Positions 8,480 to 16,790 are shown, counted from the first letter of the stretch. The stretch: 64,000 nucleotides of DNA from CAZRVH01 sp964603635 (GCA_964603635.1 CAZRVH010000004.1:10961-74960), one strand, 5' to 3'. Notes: generated by a model not told the origin, from the sequence alone. Made by a program: numbers and translations.

Positions 8480-8953
8480 ATGCGAATCCGTTTGGCTGAC
8501 GATGATTTAGAAGATTCGGAGTTGTGCCTGGTGGGCGAAGCGTGGGGCTGGGCGGACCGTGACTTGCACGAAGGTTTCTGCCGCATTCCCGCGAAAGAAG
8601 ATTTCCTCGTGCAGGACCTGACGAAGCCCGGGGATGATGCGTCGCCGGAAGAGCAGCTTGCGTACGAAGGGGCCGTCCTTCGCCGTGCGGCGTTCTTCCA
8701 GTACGCATATCGACGGCGTGCGTACGGCAAGCATCCCGAACTGCTTGATGCGGCGACGAATGTCCTCAATGCGGAGCAAACGTTGCTCCGGTACGGCGCC
8801 GTTCTCGCTCTTGGAGATCTCTCGCTGGACGGATGTATTCCGGTCAATGACCTCGACCCGGATTGTCCGCAGTACCGGATCATGATCGAGACGATCGTTC
8901 GGGGGTACGAAGCTCAACGTCAGGCGACACAGTCTTCTCTCCAGTCGGCGTAG
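8480..8953 (+). CDS. Hypothetical protein with a clear Shine-Dalgarno start
   Basis: The 157-residue soluble protein is acidic at both ends (MRIRLADDDLEDSELCLVGEAWGW) and helical in the middle (AYEGAVLRRAAFFQYAYRRRAYG, LLDAATNVLNAEQTLLRYGAVLALGDL). I cannot place it in a family. The start at 8480 is chosen because AAGGAGG at 8466-8472 lies seven bases upstream, one of few textbook ribosome binding sites in this window. A strong terminator follows at 8988, so it is probably monocistronic. Confidence 0.72.
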   Translation: MRIRLADDDLEDSELCLVGEAWGWADRDLHEGFCRIPAKEDFLVQDLTKPGDDASPEEQLAYEGAVLRRAAFFQYAYRRRAYGKHPELLDAATNVLNAEQTLLRYGAVLALGDLSLDGCIPVNDLDPDCPQYRIMIETIVRGYEAQRQATQSSLQSA

Positions 8954-8987
8954 CGAACATGTTCGACGCTTGATGGTTATACGAATG

Positions 8988-9023
8988 AAGGCCTAGGAGT
9001 CACACGACTCTTAGGCCTTTTTC
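8988..9023 (+). terminator. Rho-independent terminator
   Basis: The arms AAGGCCTAGGAGT and ACTCTTAGGCCTT enclose a CACACG loop and end in a T-rich run. It separates the 8480 gene from the DUF167 gene. Confidence 0.9.
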
Positions 9024-9046
9024 TTTGCACGCGCTACACTCCCCGC

Positions 9047-9316
9047 ATGATCGATGATCTCAAGGCAAAGCTGGCGAAGGACGGAACGGTTTCGTTCGGC
9101 GTACGCGTACGCCCGTACGCGCCGAAGTCTTCCGTGACGGGAAAGCTCATGGATGGCACCGTTAAAATCAACATCGACGCGCCCTCGGAAGAGGGGAAGG
9201 CGAATGCCGAACTGATCCGCTTCCTTGCGGAAGAGTTCAATGTCGTGCCGCCCCGCGTCCGGATTCTGGTCGGAGGCACGGGGCGGCGCAAGCTCATCAA
9301 GATCGAAAGTCAGTGA
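9047..9316 (+). CDS. DUF167 / YggU-family protein
   Basis: The 89-residue protein has the whole DUF167 (UPF0235) pattern: FGVRVRPYAPKSSVTG, KINIDAPSEEGKANAELIRF and VRILVGGTGRRKLIKI. The molecular role of this widespread family is not established. The ORF starts 24 bases after the upstream terminator and its stop (9314-9316) touches the stop of the convergent SLH gene (9317), leaving no intergenic DNA. Confidence 0.9.
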   Translation: MIDDLKAKLAKDGTVSFGVRVRPYAPKSSVTGKLMDGTVKINIDAPSEEGKANAELIRFLAEEFNVVPPRVRILVGGTGRRKLIKIESQ

Positions 9317-10006
9317 TCAGGGCTTGGGGAAGTTTTCGTAGTGGTTGGACGGCAGGTTCGTCTTTTCGGCCGCGAGGCGGTAGACCATCTCGGCCATTTC
9401 GCCGCGCGTGATCACCTGGTCGAATGCCTTGATGCTCGTCGGGATGGAGTTGCGCTCGGAGAGGCGCAGGACATATACCGTGTACCAGCGCGGATCATGG
9501 CCGCCGTCCGCACCGCCTTGCGCGTTGAGTTCCAGCACGTTGGACGCCACTTTCGCGGCTTCGACGAACGTGATGGGGTCATTCCCGCGGAAGGTTCCGT
9601 CCGGGTAGCCGTTGATGATGCCGTACATCTTGGCGATGCATACCGAGCGGGCGTACCACGCGTCCTCATGGACGTCGCTGAACGCGGGAATGAGGGATCC
9701 CGTCATGCCGCTGTTCTCCGTACAGTCGGAGGCGCGCGTTGCCCGTAGCAGGAAGGGGTTGGTCATGAGCTGCACGAATTCCGCGCGGTTCATGCGTCGT
9801 CCCGGTTGGAACGTGCCGTCCTCGTACCCCTTCACGAGGTTATTCAGACGCAGATATTCCACTGCGTTGAAACTGGCGCTGCCTTCGGGAATGTCCGTGA
9901 AGGGATCGTGCGCGAAGGTCGTGGTTGCCGCCATTGCCGATGATGTCAGGCAGCAGCCGACCGCGGTGACGGCGGTCGCCATTGCCAGTCTCAGGTTCGG
10001 GATCAT
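9317..10006 (-). CDS. Secreted SLH-domain protein
   Basis: The 229-residue product has a signal peptide (MATAVTAVGCCLTSSAMA, cleavage probably before ATTTF). The remainder is almost entirely SLH modules: FTDIPEGSASFNAVEYLRLNNLV, YEDGTFQPGRRMNRAEFVQL, then AFSDVHEDAWYARSVCIAKMYGIINGYPDG split over residues 130-165, and a third beginning near residue 185 ending VITRGEMAEMVYRLA. It would attach non-covalently to the cell wall and may be a structural surface-layer component. The ATG at 10006 was chosen because it gives a clean signal peptide; sequence further upstream is basic and unlike a leader. Confidence 0.88.
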   Translation of the reverse strand: MIPNLRLAMATAVTAVGCCLTSSAMAATTTFAHDPFTDIPEGSASFNAVEYLRLNNLVKGYEDGTFQPGRRMNRAEFVQLMTNPFLLRATRASDCTENSGMTGSLIPAFSDVHEDAWYARSVCIAKMYGIINGYPDGTFRGNDPITFVEAAKVASNVLELNAQGGADGGHDPRWYTVYVLRLSERNSIPTSIKAFDQVITRGEMAEMVYRLAAEKTNLPSNHYENFPKP

Positions 10007-10091
10007 AAGAGAGGAAGGAAGAAATAGAGAAGTGTCAGCTCTTATCTTATGACGAAGCAAGCCTCCCGTTCTTACAAGCAAGTCTTTTCTT

Positions 10092-10700
10092 TTAGAGACT
10101 ATCCCGTATCGCACCCAGGAGATCCGCTTCCGTGGGCACGCCCGTGAATGTGTGTCCGTTGATGATGTACGTCGGGACGACCGTTACGCCACGCTGCTGC
10201 GCCGTGGATGCGGGTGCCGCTTGGGCAGTGCATGCGTCAAACGCCGCGCGGTCCGTTCCCGCGGGGAGTAACGTCTCGGTTCCCGTGATCAGGAGTCCGT
10301 GCATCGCGGCTCCTTTCCCTTGCGCCGCCGCGCAGCGGAGCATGGCCGCTTTCCTGGCACTCTCGGGATACTTTGCGAAGGCCGCGGGGAAAATGCGCAC
10401 CTTCAGCGTTCCTTTCTCGATGAAGTTCGTATGCAGGAGGGGCATGAGCGCGTGGAACTGCCTGCTGTAGGGCGAGTCGTAGTTCAGGAAGAGATCCATT
10501 GCCAGGGATGCCCCGGCCCTTCCTATCTCCACGCCATCTTGGAACGGTTGTTCGAGGGATTGGCTGAGGAACGCATCCGAGGAAGAGGACGACGATGCAT
10601 TCCCCTCCGTCACGTCTTCCAGGATGTCCTGGCTTTGGACCGTGCAGGCCGCGAGGGCCGTCAAAAGGACGCCGGTGGCGAGGAGATGCAGTTTCTTCAC
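10092..10700 (-). CDS. DsbA-fold thioredoxin-like lipoprotein lacking the CxxC active site
   Basis: The 202-residue protein begins with a lipoprotein signal (LLTALAAC, acylated Cys19) and a serine-rich spacer. A DsbA/thioredoxin domain follows: LAMDLFLNYDSPYSRQFHALM, helical insert KYPESARKAAMLRCAAAQGKG, and the cis-proline segment VTVVPTYIINGHTFTG. The position that normally reads CPYC reads SPYS (residues 76-79), so disulfide exchange at that site is impossible. Two other cysteines remain (LRCAAA and DACTA). It may be a chaperone-like or binding protein. It is transcribed towards the SLH gene, with 85 bases between its stop and that gene's start. Confidence 0.85.
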   Translation of the reverse strand: MKKLHLLATGVLLTALAACTVQSQDILEDVTEGNASSSSSSDAFLSQSLEQPFQDGVEIGRAGASLAMDLFLNYDSPYSRQFHALMPLLHTNFIEKGTLKVRIFPAAFAKYPESARKAAMLRCAAAQGKGAAMHGLLITGTETLLPAGTDRAAFDACTAQAAPASTAQQRGVTVVPTYIINGHTFTGVPTEADLLGAIRDSL

Positions 10701-10760
10701 GGGCGTAGTCTAGCGCGAATCGACCCTGCGTCCACGCACAATCTACGGTATTCTGGTCGC

Positions 10761-11489
10761 ATGGACAGAGTCCGATTGCTTGGCATTCCCATCGATCCCG
10801 TCACGGCGGCGGAAGTTCTTATCCGCCTGAAGTCCTTCCTTTCGGATGGCCGGCAGCACCATGTGATGACGCCGAACAGCGAGATGCTCGTGGCGGCATC
10901 GAAGGACGCACCGTTCCGCGCGCTGCTCAACCGGACCGATCTCAATATCCCGGATAGCCAGGGCCTGCTCTACGCCGCGCGTTGGACCGGGCAATATGTG
11001 CCCGAGCGTGTGACGGGCGTGGACACCGTGCAGGCGTTCTGCGCGACGCTGACGAAAGACATTCCCGTCTTCCTGCTCGGTGCCGCGCCGGGCGTCGCGG
11101 AGGCCGCTGCGGACGCGTTGAAGCGAAAGAATCCCGGACTGAACGTGGCGGGAACCTTTGCTGGGTCGCCGCGGGACGAAGACGCATCGGATATCCTCCA
11201 ACGGATCACGGTGTCCGGGGCGCAGGTATTATTCGTCGCCTATGGCGCGCCGTCGCAGGACCTTTGGATCGACACACACTTGAAAGAACTCCCGTCCGTG
11301 AAGATCGCGATGGGAATAGGAGGCACATTTGATTTCCTTGCGGGCGTCCAGAAACGGGCGCCGTCGGTTTTCAGAAATCTCGGTTTGGAGTGGTTGTGGA
11401 GAGTGGTGCGGGAGCCGAAAAGGATCGGAAGGATCGTGACGGCGGTCATCGTGTTTCCGTTGTTGGTTTTGAAAAAGGGAAAAGAATGA
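10761..11489 (+). CDS. WecG/TagA/CpsF-family glycosyltransferase
   Basis: The 242-residue enzyme belongs to the GT26 family, which adds a sugar such as N-acetylmannosaminuronate or N-acetylmannosamine to an undecaprenyl-linked N-acetylglucosamine. Family motifs are LGIPIDPVTAAEVL, MTPNSEMLVAASKD, NIPDSQGLLYAARW (with the catalytic-type Asp), VFLLGAAPGVAEAAA, FVAYGAPSQDLWI and GIGGTFDFLAGVQKRAP. The C-terminal helix is hydrophobic and basic, as expected for membrane association. UppS and WecB genes lie 1.3-2 kb downstream. TATTCT at 10749-10754 is six bases before the ATG, a leaderless arrangement. Confidence 0.93.
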   Translation: MDRVRLLGIPIDPVTAAEVLIRLKSFLSDGRQHHVMTPNSEMLVAASKDAPFRALLNRTDLNIPDSQGLLYAARWTGQYVPERVTGVDTVQAFCATLTKDIPVFLLGAAPGVAEAAADALKRKNPGLNVAGTFAGSPRDEDASDILQRITVSGAQVLFVAYGAPSQDLWIDTHLKELPSVKIAMGIGGTFDFLAGVQKRAPSVFRNLGLEWLWRVVREPKRIGRIVTAVIVFPLLVLKKGKE

Positions 11490-11512
11490 TTTTTCGTCAG
11501 GGAGAGAAATTC

Positions 11513-11671
11513 TTGCCCCTTTTTGTCCCGTCAAAAAGGGACTGAAAAAGACGGCCCGCGTCCAAAGCACGCTCCGCCCGCCCCGCGGGCTCCATTTCTC
11601 GCTGTCGCGTCGAAATGTTCGCCCACGATGCTGACGCATGCGGGGCTTCCCCTTCACCCTCCGTGGACGCG
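11513..11671. repeat. 159-bp dispersed repeat, copy A
   Basis: This block is nearly identical (two differences seen by eye) to 20405-20563. It starts with a hairpin CCCTTTTTG / CAAAAAGGG and contains CCCGCGGGC. It lies between the glycosyltransferase stop (11489) and the convergent membrane-protein gene. The remainder of 11490-11768 holds no gene I can support. Confidence 0.9.
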
Positions 11672-11768
11672 GGGTGCCACCCGGTGCCGTTTAAGGCGTG
11701 TCATGGTGAGCCACGTCGAACCATGCCTAGCCTCCCTCTTTCGGCGGGTGAGGGTCGGGGTGAGGGGA

Positions 11769-12101
11769 TTATTCGTCCCTGTGCAGGTTCTCGATGTTCG
11801 CCACGAACCACTGCGTCTCGCCCTTTTTCAATTTGATCACTTTGGGTCCTTCCTTCGTTTCCGCCAGGTAATCGCGTTCGGTTTCCCCGTCGCGCAGGAG
11901 CGTACTCGTCGTGATTTCCTCGTCCGGAAGAAGAAGGTAAATCGCGAGGTCCGGCTTGTCCGTGAGAGCAGCCTTGAAATTATGCGCGCTCCTGGCCAAT
12001 GCGGCCGCCGCGCTCACGATCAGCACGCATAAAACCACCGACCACATCACCGTCCTTTTGAACAGTGGATGTGAAAGATGATGTACATGAAACTTCTTCA
12101 T
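11769..12101 (-). CDS. Small single-span membrane protein
   Basis: The 110-residue protein has a short basic N-terminus (MKKFHVHHLSHPLFKR), one transmembrane helix (about residues 18-38, VMWSVVLCVLIVSAAAALA) and a C-terminal domain of about 70 residues ending with KGETQWFVANIENLHRD. No family is recognised. A promoter with TTGGAT, 17 bases, TAGAAT (12138-12110) ends eight bases before the ATG and overlaps the divergent gpmA promoter. Confidence 0.75.
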   Translation of the reverse strand: MKKFHVHHLSHPLFKRTVMWSVVLCVLIVSAAAALARSAHNFKAALTDKPDLAIYLLLPDEEITTSTLLRDGETERDYLAETKEGPKVIKLKKGETQWFVANIENLHRDE

Positions 12102-12109
12102 TTCGACTC

Positions 12110-12138
12110 ATTCTACCATTTTTGCGTTCCACATCCAA
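12110..12138 (-). promoter_or_regulatory. Promoter of the 12101 gene
   Basis: TTGGAT at 12138-12133, 17-base spacer, TAGAAT at 12115-12110, then eight bases to the ATG at 12101. It physically overlaps the gpmA promoter on the other strand. Confidence 0.65.
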
Positions 12139-12150
12139 GATCACTACTAT
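12122..12150 (+). promoter_or_regulatory. Promoter of gpmA
   Basis: TTGCGT at 12122-12127, 17-base spacer, TACTAT at 12145-12150, then nine bases to the ATG at 12160. The interleaving with the divergent promoter means the two genes probably compete for polymerase. Confidence 0.6.
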
Positions 12151-12159
12151 GGGCGGGCT

Positions 12160-12813
12160 ATGGGTACACTCATTCTTGTCAGACACGGCCAGTCCGAATG
12201 GAACGTGGCCAACATCTTCACCGGTTGGACCGACGTGAATCTCACGGAAGCGGGACAGAAAGACGCGCGGTCTTCTGGTAATCATTTAAAGGAATTCACG
12301 GTTGATATCGCGTTCACTTCTCGCCTGAAGCGCGCACAGCTCACGCTCGCGGGCGTGCTGGAATCCATGGGGCAGAATCCGCCCGTCGAAAAAGACAGCG
12401 CCCTCAACGAGCGTCACTATGGAGAGCTGCAGGGTCTCGACAAATCCGAGACCGCCAAGAAGTACGGCGAAGAGCAGGTGAAGATCTGGCGCCGCAGCTA
12501 TGACACGCCGCCTCCCGGAGGGGAGAGCATGGCGGATTGCGAGCGCCGCACGATGCCTTTCTTTATGCAGTATGTGTGGCCGTATGTTTTGGAGGGAAAG
12601 ACGGTCCTCGTGGCCGCGCACGGAAACAGCCTCCGCCCCATCCGCAAATTCCTGGAGAACCTGACCAAAGACGAAGCCGCGACGATCGAAACCGAATTCT
12701 GCGCTCCGTATATCTACTGGATCGAAGACGGAAAGGTTGCGAAGAAGGAGGCGCGCGAGGTTCCCGAACTTATCGTGAAAGGAGGCACGTCCGCCGTTTC
12801 CAAGGCGAAGTAA
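12160..12813 (+). CDS. gpmA: 2,3-bisphosphoglycerate-dependent phosphoglycerate mutase
   Basis: This glycolytic enzyme interconverts 3- and 2-phosphoglycerate. The 217-residue protein has the catalytic histidine motif LILVRHGQSEWN at the N-terminus, FTGWTDVNLTEAGQKDA, the TSRLKRAQLT segment, the ERHYGELQGLDK glutamate motif, RRSYDTPPPGGES and the second catalytic histidine in VLVAAHGNSLRPI. Length is slightly short because the C-terminal tail is reduced. It is followed six bases later by uppS and probably cotranscribed with it. Confidence 0.96.
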   Translation: MGTLILVRHGQSEWNVANIFTGWTDVNLTEAGQKDARSSGNHLKEFTVDIAFTSRLKRAQLTLAGVLESMGQNPPVEKDSALNERHYGELQGLDKSETAKKYGEEQVKIWRRSYDTPPPGGESMADCERRTMPFFMQYVWPYVLEGKTVLVAAHGNSLRPIRKFLENLTKDEAATIETEFCAPYIYWIEDGKVAKKEAREVPELIVKGGTSAVSKAK

Positions 12814-12819
12814 ATCCGC

Positions 12820-13491
12820 ATGGAGCCTATCCATCTCGCCATCATCCCGGACGGCAACCGCCGCTGGGCGAAGGGGAACATGCTGCTGCCGTGGCAGGGC
12901 CATGCCCGCGCCATGGAGAACTTCCGCGCCATCACGGAATGGTGTCGCAATGATCCGCGCATCAATGTCCTTACCATCTGGGGATTTTCCACCGAGAACT
13001 GGAAGCGTTCGGATGACGAAGTATCGAAGCTGATGGAGCTCTTCGAGGATTACCTTGGCAAGGAGCGCTCTGCGTTCGCCGAGCACAAGACGCGTTTCGT
13101 CCATTCCGGACGACGCGATCGCATCCCTGCATCGCTCAAGAAACTGATCGAGGAAGTGGAGGCGGAGACCAGGGATTTCACCGGATTCACGATGCACCTG
13201 GCCGTCGATTACGGAGGCAAGGACGAGGTCGTCCGCGCGCTGGCGAAGATGAAAGGCGAGGAGGTAACGGAAGAGTCGATCCGCGCGCACCTGGACCATC
13301 CGGAAGTGCCGGATATCGATTTCATCCTGCGTACGTCCGGCGAGCAACGCACGAGCAACTTTTTCTTCTGGCAGGCTTGTTACGCGGAGTGGATGTTCGT
13401 GACGAAGCACTTCCCGGCGCTGGAGTCGGGGGATATCGAGGCGGCGCTGCGGGAATTCAACCGAAGGACCAGGAGGTTCGGGGGAGGGTGA
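12820..13491 (+). CDS. uppS: Isoprenyl transferase (undecaprenyl diphosphate synthase)
   Basis: UppS extends farnesyl diphosphate with isopentenyl diphosphate to make the C55 lipid carrier for cell-wall and polysaccharide precursors. Motifs present are HLAIIPDGNRRWAKG (catalytic Asp), GHARAMENF, IWGFSTENWKRS, LAVDYGGKDEVVRA and ILRTSGEQRTSNFFFWQACYAE split at the usual region five. The 223-residue length is typical. It is next to wecB and near the WecG-like gene, consistent with lipid-linked glycan synthesis. Confidence 0.96.
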   Translation: MEPIHLAIIPDGNRRWAKGNMLLPWQGHARAMENFRAITEWCRNDPRINVLTIWGFSTENWKRSDDEVSKLMELFEDYLGKERSAFAEHKTRFVHSGRRDRIPASLKKLIEEVEAETRDFTGFTMHLAVDYGGKDEVVRALAKMKGEEVTEESIRAHLDHPEVPDIDFILRTSGEQRTSNFFFWQACYAEWMFVTKHFPALESGDIEAALREFNRRTRRFGGG

Positions 13492-13499
13492 TCCGGGGG

Positions 13500-13528
13500 T
13501 GGGCAAAGGCATTCTTCTGCGGTAATCT
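13500..13528 (+). promoter_or_regulatory. Promoter of wecB
   Basis: TGGGCA (13500-13505), 17-base spacer, TAATCT (13523-13528), six bases to the ATG at 13535. Confidence 0.5.
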
Positions 13529-13534
13529 TTTCAC

Positions 13535-14869
13535 ATGCAGGAGATCACCTACAAGTCACCCACGTTCTTCGACGATATCGCCGCCCTTCCGGGGCAGCAC
13601 GTCCACCTCATCGTGATCGCGACGAAGCCGGACATCATCAAACAGATCCCGCTCTACCGGGAACTGAAGAAGCGCGGGCACCAGGTGCTCCTCGGCCATA
13701 CAGGCCAGCACTACAGTGATAACCTGAGCGGAGGCATGCTCGCCGAGTTCGGCGTGGAGCCGGATTTCAACCTGAACGTGAAGGGGCAGATGCACGAGGT
13801 GGTGAGCCAGATCATCGGGCGCCTCGGGTATGTTCTCGCGGAGCTGAAGGCGAAGGGGAAGATCGTCATCCCGTACGTCCACGGCGACACGACCACGGCC
13901 ATGGCGGGGGCGAACGCAGGCTATTGCAACGGATTCGCCTCGGTTCACGTGGAGGCGGGGATTCGCACGCTGACGCCGAAATACGGGGAGTCGAGAGTGG
14001 GGGGTAGGAATACGGAAGAGTTCGATGTTGCCGAGTGGGCGCATTTCCTGAAAAACCCCGACAACTGGGAGCGCGGTTCCTTGGAACCGTATCCGGAACA
14101 GTTTAACACGCGCGCCGCGGAGGCGGGCACGGGCCTTCATCTCGCGCCGGTTCCGTTGGTGAAGGAATTCCTCCTCTCGGAAGGCTACCCCGAGGACCGC
14201 ATCGCCGTCGTCGGCAACTCCGTCGTGGACGCCACCCTTGAGGCCGTTGAAAACGCCTCTTCCTCCAAGATCTTCGAACAGTATCCCGCGTTGGAAGACG
14301 GGGATTTCGTCCGCTTCTGCATTCACCGCCGCGAAAACTGCGCGTCCCGCCTGCGTTTCATGGCCATCTACGACGCCATGACGTCGCTCGTGAAGGACGG
14401 CCGCACGGTGCTGCTCATCTCCCTCTTTCAAACCGAGAGCGCCATCGATAACTTCGGCCTGCGCTCCGATATCGAGAAGCTTGTGAAGGACTATCCCAAC
14501 TTCATTTATTCCCCGGTCTGGCCGCTCTACACCGACGTGATCGCCGCCATGCAGAAGGCATCCGTTTGCGCCACGGACAGCGGTTCCATGCAGGAGGAAA
14601 TGAACGTGCTCGGCATCCCGTGCGTCACGCTGCGTTTCGGGTCCGACCGCAGCGAGTCCGCGATGTGCGGGGGCAACCTCATCGCGCCGCCCATCGATGG
14701 AAAACTCATCAAGAAGATCATCGAGTTCGCCTGGGACAACGAAGACATGAAGAAAGCCCCGAAGATCTACGGCGAGAACGTCAGCGCGGCTTGCATCGAC
14801 GCCGTAGAGGAAGTGCTCGCGGGCGGGGAAGTGTTCCGCACCGAGGAGCAGCGACTGGGGATTTCGTGA
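13535..14869 (+). CDS. wecB: UDP-N-acetylglucosamine 2-epimerase family protein
   Basis: The 444-residue enzyme would interconvert UDP-GlcNAc and UDP-ManNAc for surface polysaccharide. It shows GT-B-fold motifs: IVIATKPDIIKQIPLYREL, LLGHTGQHYSDNLS, VHGDTTTAMAGA, SVHVEAGIRTLTP, VVGNSVVDATLEA, HRRENCASRLRF and DSGSMQEEMNVLGIPC with the late RFGSDRSE. It is about 60-70 residues longer than usual; much of the excess lies after EAGIRT (residues about 150-210), a substrate-adjacent region, so specificity may differ. The WecG-like transferase upstream would fit a ManNAc-type product. Confidence 0.9.
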   Translation: MQEITYKSPTFFDDIAALPGQHVHLIVIATKPDIIKQIPLYRELKKRGHQVLLGHTGQHYSDNLSGGMLAEFGVEPDFNLNVKGQMHEVVSQIIGRLGYVLAELKAKGKIVIPYVHGDTTTAMAGANAGYCNGFASVHVEAGIRTLTPKYGESRVGGRNTEEFDVAEWAHFLKNPDNWERGSLEPYPEQFNTRAAEAGTGLHLAPVPLVKEFLLSEGYPEDRIAVVGNSVVDATLEAVENASSSKIFEQYPALEDGDFVRFCIHRRENCASRLRFMAIYDAMTSLVKDGRTVLLISLFQTESAIDNFGLRSDIEKLVKDYPNFIYSPVWPLYTDVIAAMQKASVCATDSGSMQEEMNVLGIPCVTLRFGSDRSESAMCGGNLIAPPIDGKLIKKIIEFAWDNEDMKKAPKIYGENVSAACIDAVEEVLAGGEVFRTEEQRLGIS

Positions 14870-14877
14870 ATCAGTTA

Positions 14878-15276
14878 TTATCTATCTTTTTTAGTCTTAG
14901 CCATTTCTTTCAGAAGAGCAAATTCATTTTCAAGATCGGCTACATCTGCGCCGAGTTCTTTTGCTTCACGCGTGTAAGCTTCTGCGAAATACAAGGCGTC
15001 CCCCAATGCAGTTAGGGTACAATCTCGTTCGCAACAACTTCTCAAGTTTCTCATCGCTTGCATTGCGGTTTGCTTTTTGGCACTTGGAACAAGTGAGTCA
15101 ATTTTCGCGCTTAATTCATCTACAACTTCCCCATTTTCCAAAACTGCCTGGACCGCCCTGCGTGCATCCCTAATGTAATCGTCCGCAGACCATGTGTTTT
15201 GAGTCTCTCCCGTTGCGAGTTGTTCCAAAAGTTTCACTTTTTCTTCGGCAACAGAACGCAATGAGGCATTGGTCAT
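14878..15276 (-). CDS. Hypothetical helical protein, own consensus promoter
   Basis: The 132-residue protein is entirely helical and charged (SLRSVAEEKVKLLEQLATGE, ALGDALYFAEAYTREAKEL, a lysine-rich end). No family is recognised; two vicinal cysteines occur in RSCCERDC. An upstream in-frame ATG at 15348 exists, but the consensus promoter at 15335-15307 lies inside that extension, so the ATG at 15276 is preferred. It is less GC-rich than its neighbours. Confidence 0.7.
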   Translation of the reverse strand: MTNASLRSVAEEKVKLLEQLATGETQNTWSADDYIRDARRAVQAVLENGEVVDELSAKIDSLVPSAKKQTAMQAMRNLRSCCERDCTLTALGDALYFAEAYTREAKELGADVADLENEFALLKEMAKTKKDR

Positions 15277-15306
15277 ATCTTTTCGGGAATGAAATACTCT
15301 GAAATT

Positions 15307-15335
15307 ATAATAACAATTATTAATAAATTTGTCAA
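15307..15335 (-). promoter_or_regulatory. Consensus sigma-70 promoter
   Basis: TTGACA at 15335-15330, 17-base spacer, TATTAT at 15312-15307, in an AT-rich stretch. Leader to the ATG at 15276 is about 24 bases. Confidence 0.75.
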
Positions 15336-15383
15336 TATCAGCCTCCACTGATTCTGGAGGAAAATACTCTAAGATGGCCTCGA

Positions 15384-16790
15384 ATGATTATTTTGCAACA
15401 TATCAGGGAAAGGATAAGTCTGGCGCTCTTGGCGCTCCTGCCTCTGCACGCGCTCGCCGTCACCATTCTCACGAAATTCATCGCGGGCCCGGGCCATGCG
15501 CCCCTGCCGTATTTGGCTTTTTGGAAAGAGGGGGTCGCGGTCGTTCTCTTGATCGTTGCCTTCGTCGAGTGGATCCGCGCGAATGGATATAAGCATATCA
15601 GTTTCGACTTGCTCGATTCTCTCCTGCTGGCGCTCGGTGTCCTTGCGGTATTGGTAACGCTCCTCAACGGCGTTTCGTCCAAGGCGGCGTTCGTCCTCGG
15701 TCTTAAGTACGATTTCTTCCCGCTCGTCCTGTTCTTCGTCCTGCGAAGGGTTGATTGGTCCGAGGCGTTCAAGACGAAGGCGATGGCGACACTCCTCCTC
15801 GTCGGCGCGATCGTGTCGCTCTATGGCATCCTCACGTTCTTCCTGCCGGTCGGGTTCTTCACGTGGCTGGGGTACTCGGACATGCATTCGCTCTTCCTGC
15901 CGGACGGCCCCCTCGCGCCGTTCCAGCTCATCGGAGGATCGGCACTGCACCGTATTCAGTCGACGATGAGCGGGCCGAATCAGTTGGGGATTTGGTTATT
16001 AATACCATTGGCGGTCGTTGTGACGAGGATCGTGAGGGAAAGGGGAAAAGGGAAAGGGGAAAAGGATTCTTCTCCCATCTCGCTTCTCCCTTCTCCCTTT
16101 TTTCTTGTCATCATTCTTATTGCACTTTTCCTGACTTTTTCACGTGCCTCTTGGATCGGCGCGTTCGTCCTCCTGACCGTTGGATTTTTGATGCAGCAGT
16201 CGCGCTGGGTGCGCCGCAAGGCGTTCTTCTGGGGGCTTCCCGCGGCCTTGCTCGCAACCGTTCTGGTCGCCGCGATTTTCCCCTCCGTCATTCTTCGTTT
16301 GTCCTCCACCCGCGGGCACCTGGAAAAGCCACTCGCCGGCATTCGGGCGATGATCGACGATCCCTTGGGGCGCGGACTGGGCTCCGCCGGACCCGCGACG
16401 AACCGTACGAGCGACGCGTGCGTGGAATTGGAAAAGGGAAGCGACGCCACCTGGGCGCAGGCGCACCCCGACCTGTGCGTGTTCGTTGGCGGGGAGCAGG
16501 TGCAACCTGCAGAACGTGTATGCACCTGCCCGTTCGTGACCGAGAACTGGTACATCCAGATCGGCGTGGAACTTGGCATCCTTGGATTCGCGATCTTCGT
16601 CGCGTTTATCGTCCTGCTGCTGCGCGCGCTTCGGCGTAACGGGGATTCGCTCGCGCCGTTCTTAGGCATGCTTGGTATCTCCCTCTGCGCCCTGTTCCTC
16701 CATGCATTCGAAGACAGTGCCGTCGCCTATAGCGCATTCCTTTTGGCGGCATTCTTCTTGCCTGCAAAAAGGGAGGTTTCCCAGCGTTAA
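15384..16790 (+). CDS. O-antigen ligase/polymerase-like membrane protein
   Basis: The 468-residue protein has about ten to twelve hydrophobic helices and a large extracytoplasmic loop (residues about 310-385) before the last helices, the topology of Wzy/WaaL-type O-antigen polymerases and ligases. The segment HRIQSTMSGPNQLGIWLLIPLAV matches the Wzy_C region, as does LTFSRASWIGAFVLL and GLGSAG. It would act in the membrane on lipid-linked glycan. Residues about 218-240 (RERGKGKGEKDSS and following) are encoded by a purine-rich run followed by its pyrimidine complement, an insert in a cytoplasmic loop. Start 15384 fits the first helix; an overlapping ATG at 15374 is out of frame. Confidence 0.85.
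   Translation: MIILQHIRERISLALLALLPLHALAVTILTKFIAGPGHAPLPYLAFWKEGVAVVLLIVAFVEWIRANGYKHISFDLLDSLLLALGVLAVLVTLLNGVSSKAAFVLGLKYDFFPLVLFFVLRRVDWSEAFKTKAMATLLLVGAIVSLYGILTFFLPVGFFTWLGYSDMHSLFLPDGPLAPFQLIGGSALHRIQSTMSGPNQLGIWLLIPLAVVVTRIVRERGKGKGEKDSSPISLLPSPFFLVIILIALFLTFSRASWIGAFVLLTVGFLMQQSRWVRRKAFFWGLPAALLATVLVAAIFPSVILRLSSTRGHLEKPLAGIRAMIDDPLGRGLGSAGPATNRTSDACVELEKGSDATWAQAHPDLCVFVGGEQVQPAERVCTCPFVTENWYIQIGVELGILGFAIFVAFIVLLLRALRRNGDSLAPFLGMLGISLCALFLHAFEDSAVAYSAFLLAAFFLPAKREVSQR
16035..16108. repeat. Low-complexity inverted repeat inside the O-antigen-ligase-like gene
   Basis: A run of GGGAAAAGG-type units is followed by TTCTCCC-type units, so the two halves can pair. It encodes a basic, then serine/proline-rich loop not expected in the family. 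Confidence 0.75.

Noticed and set aside
11229..11657. Minus-strand frame sharing its N-terminus with one at 20169-20549
   Set aside because: The shared part is only the 159-bp repeat read in one frame; the continuations are unrelated, so it is not a gene family.
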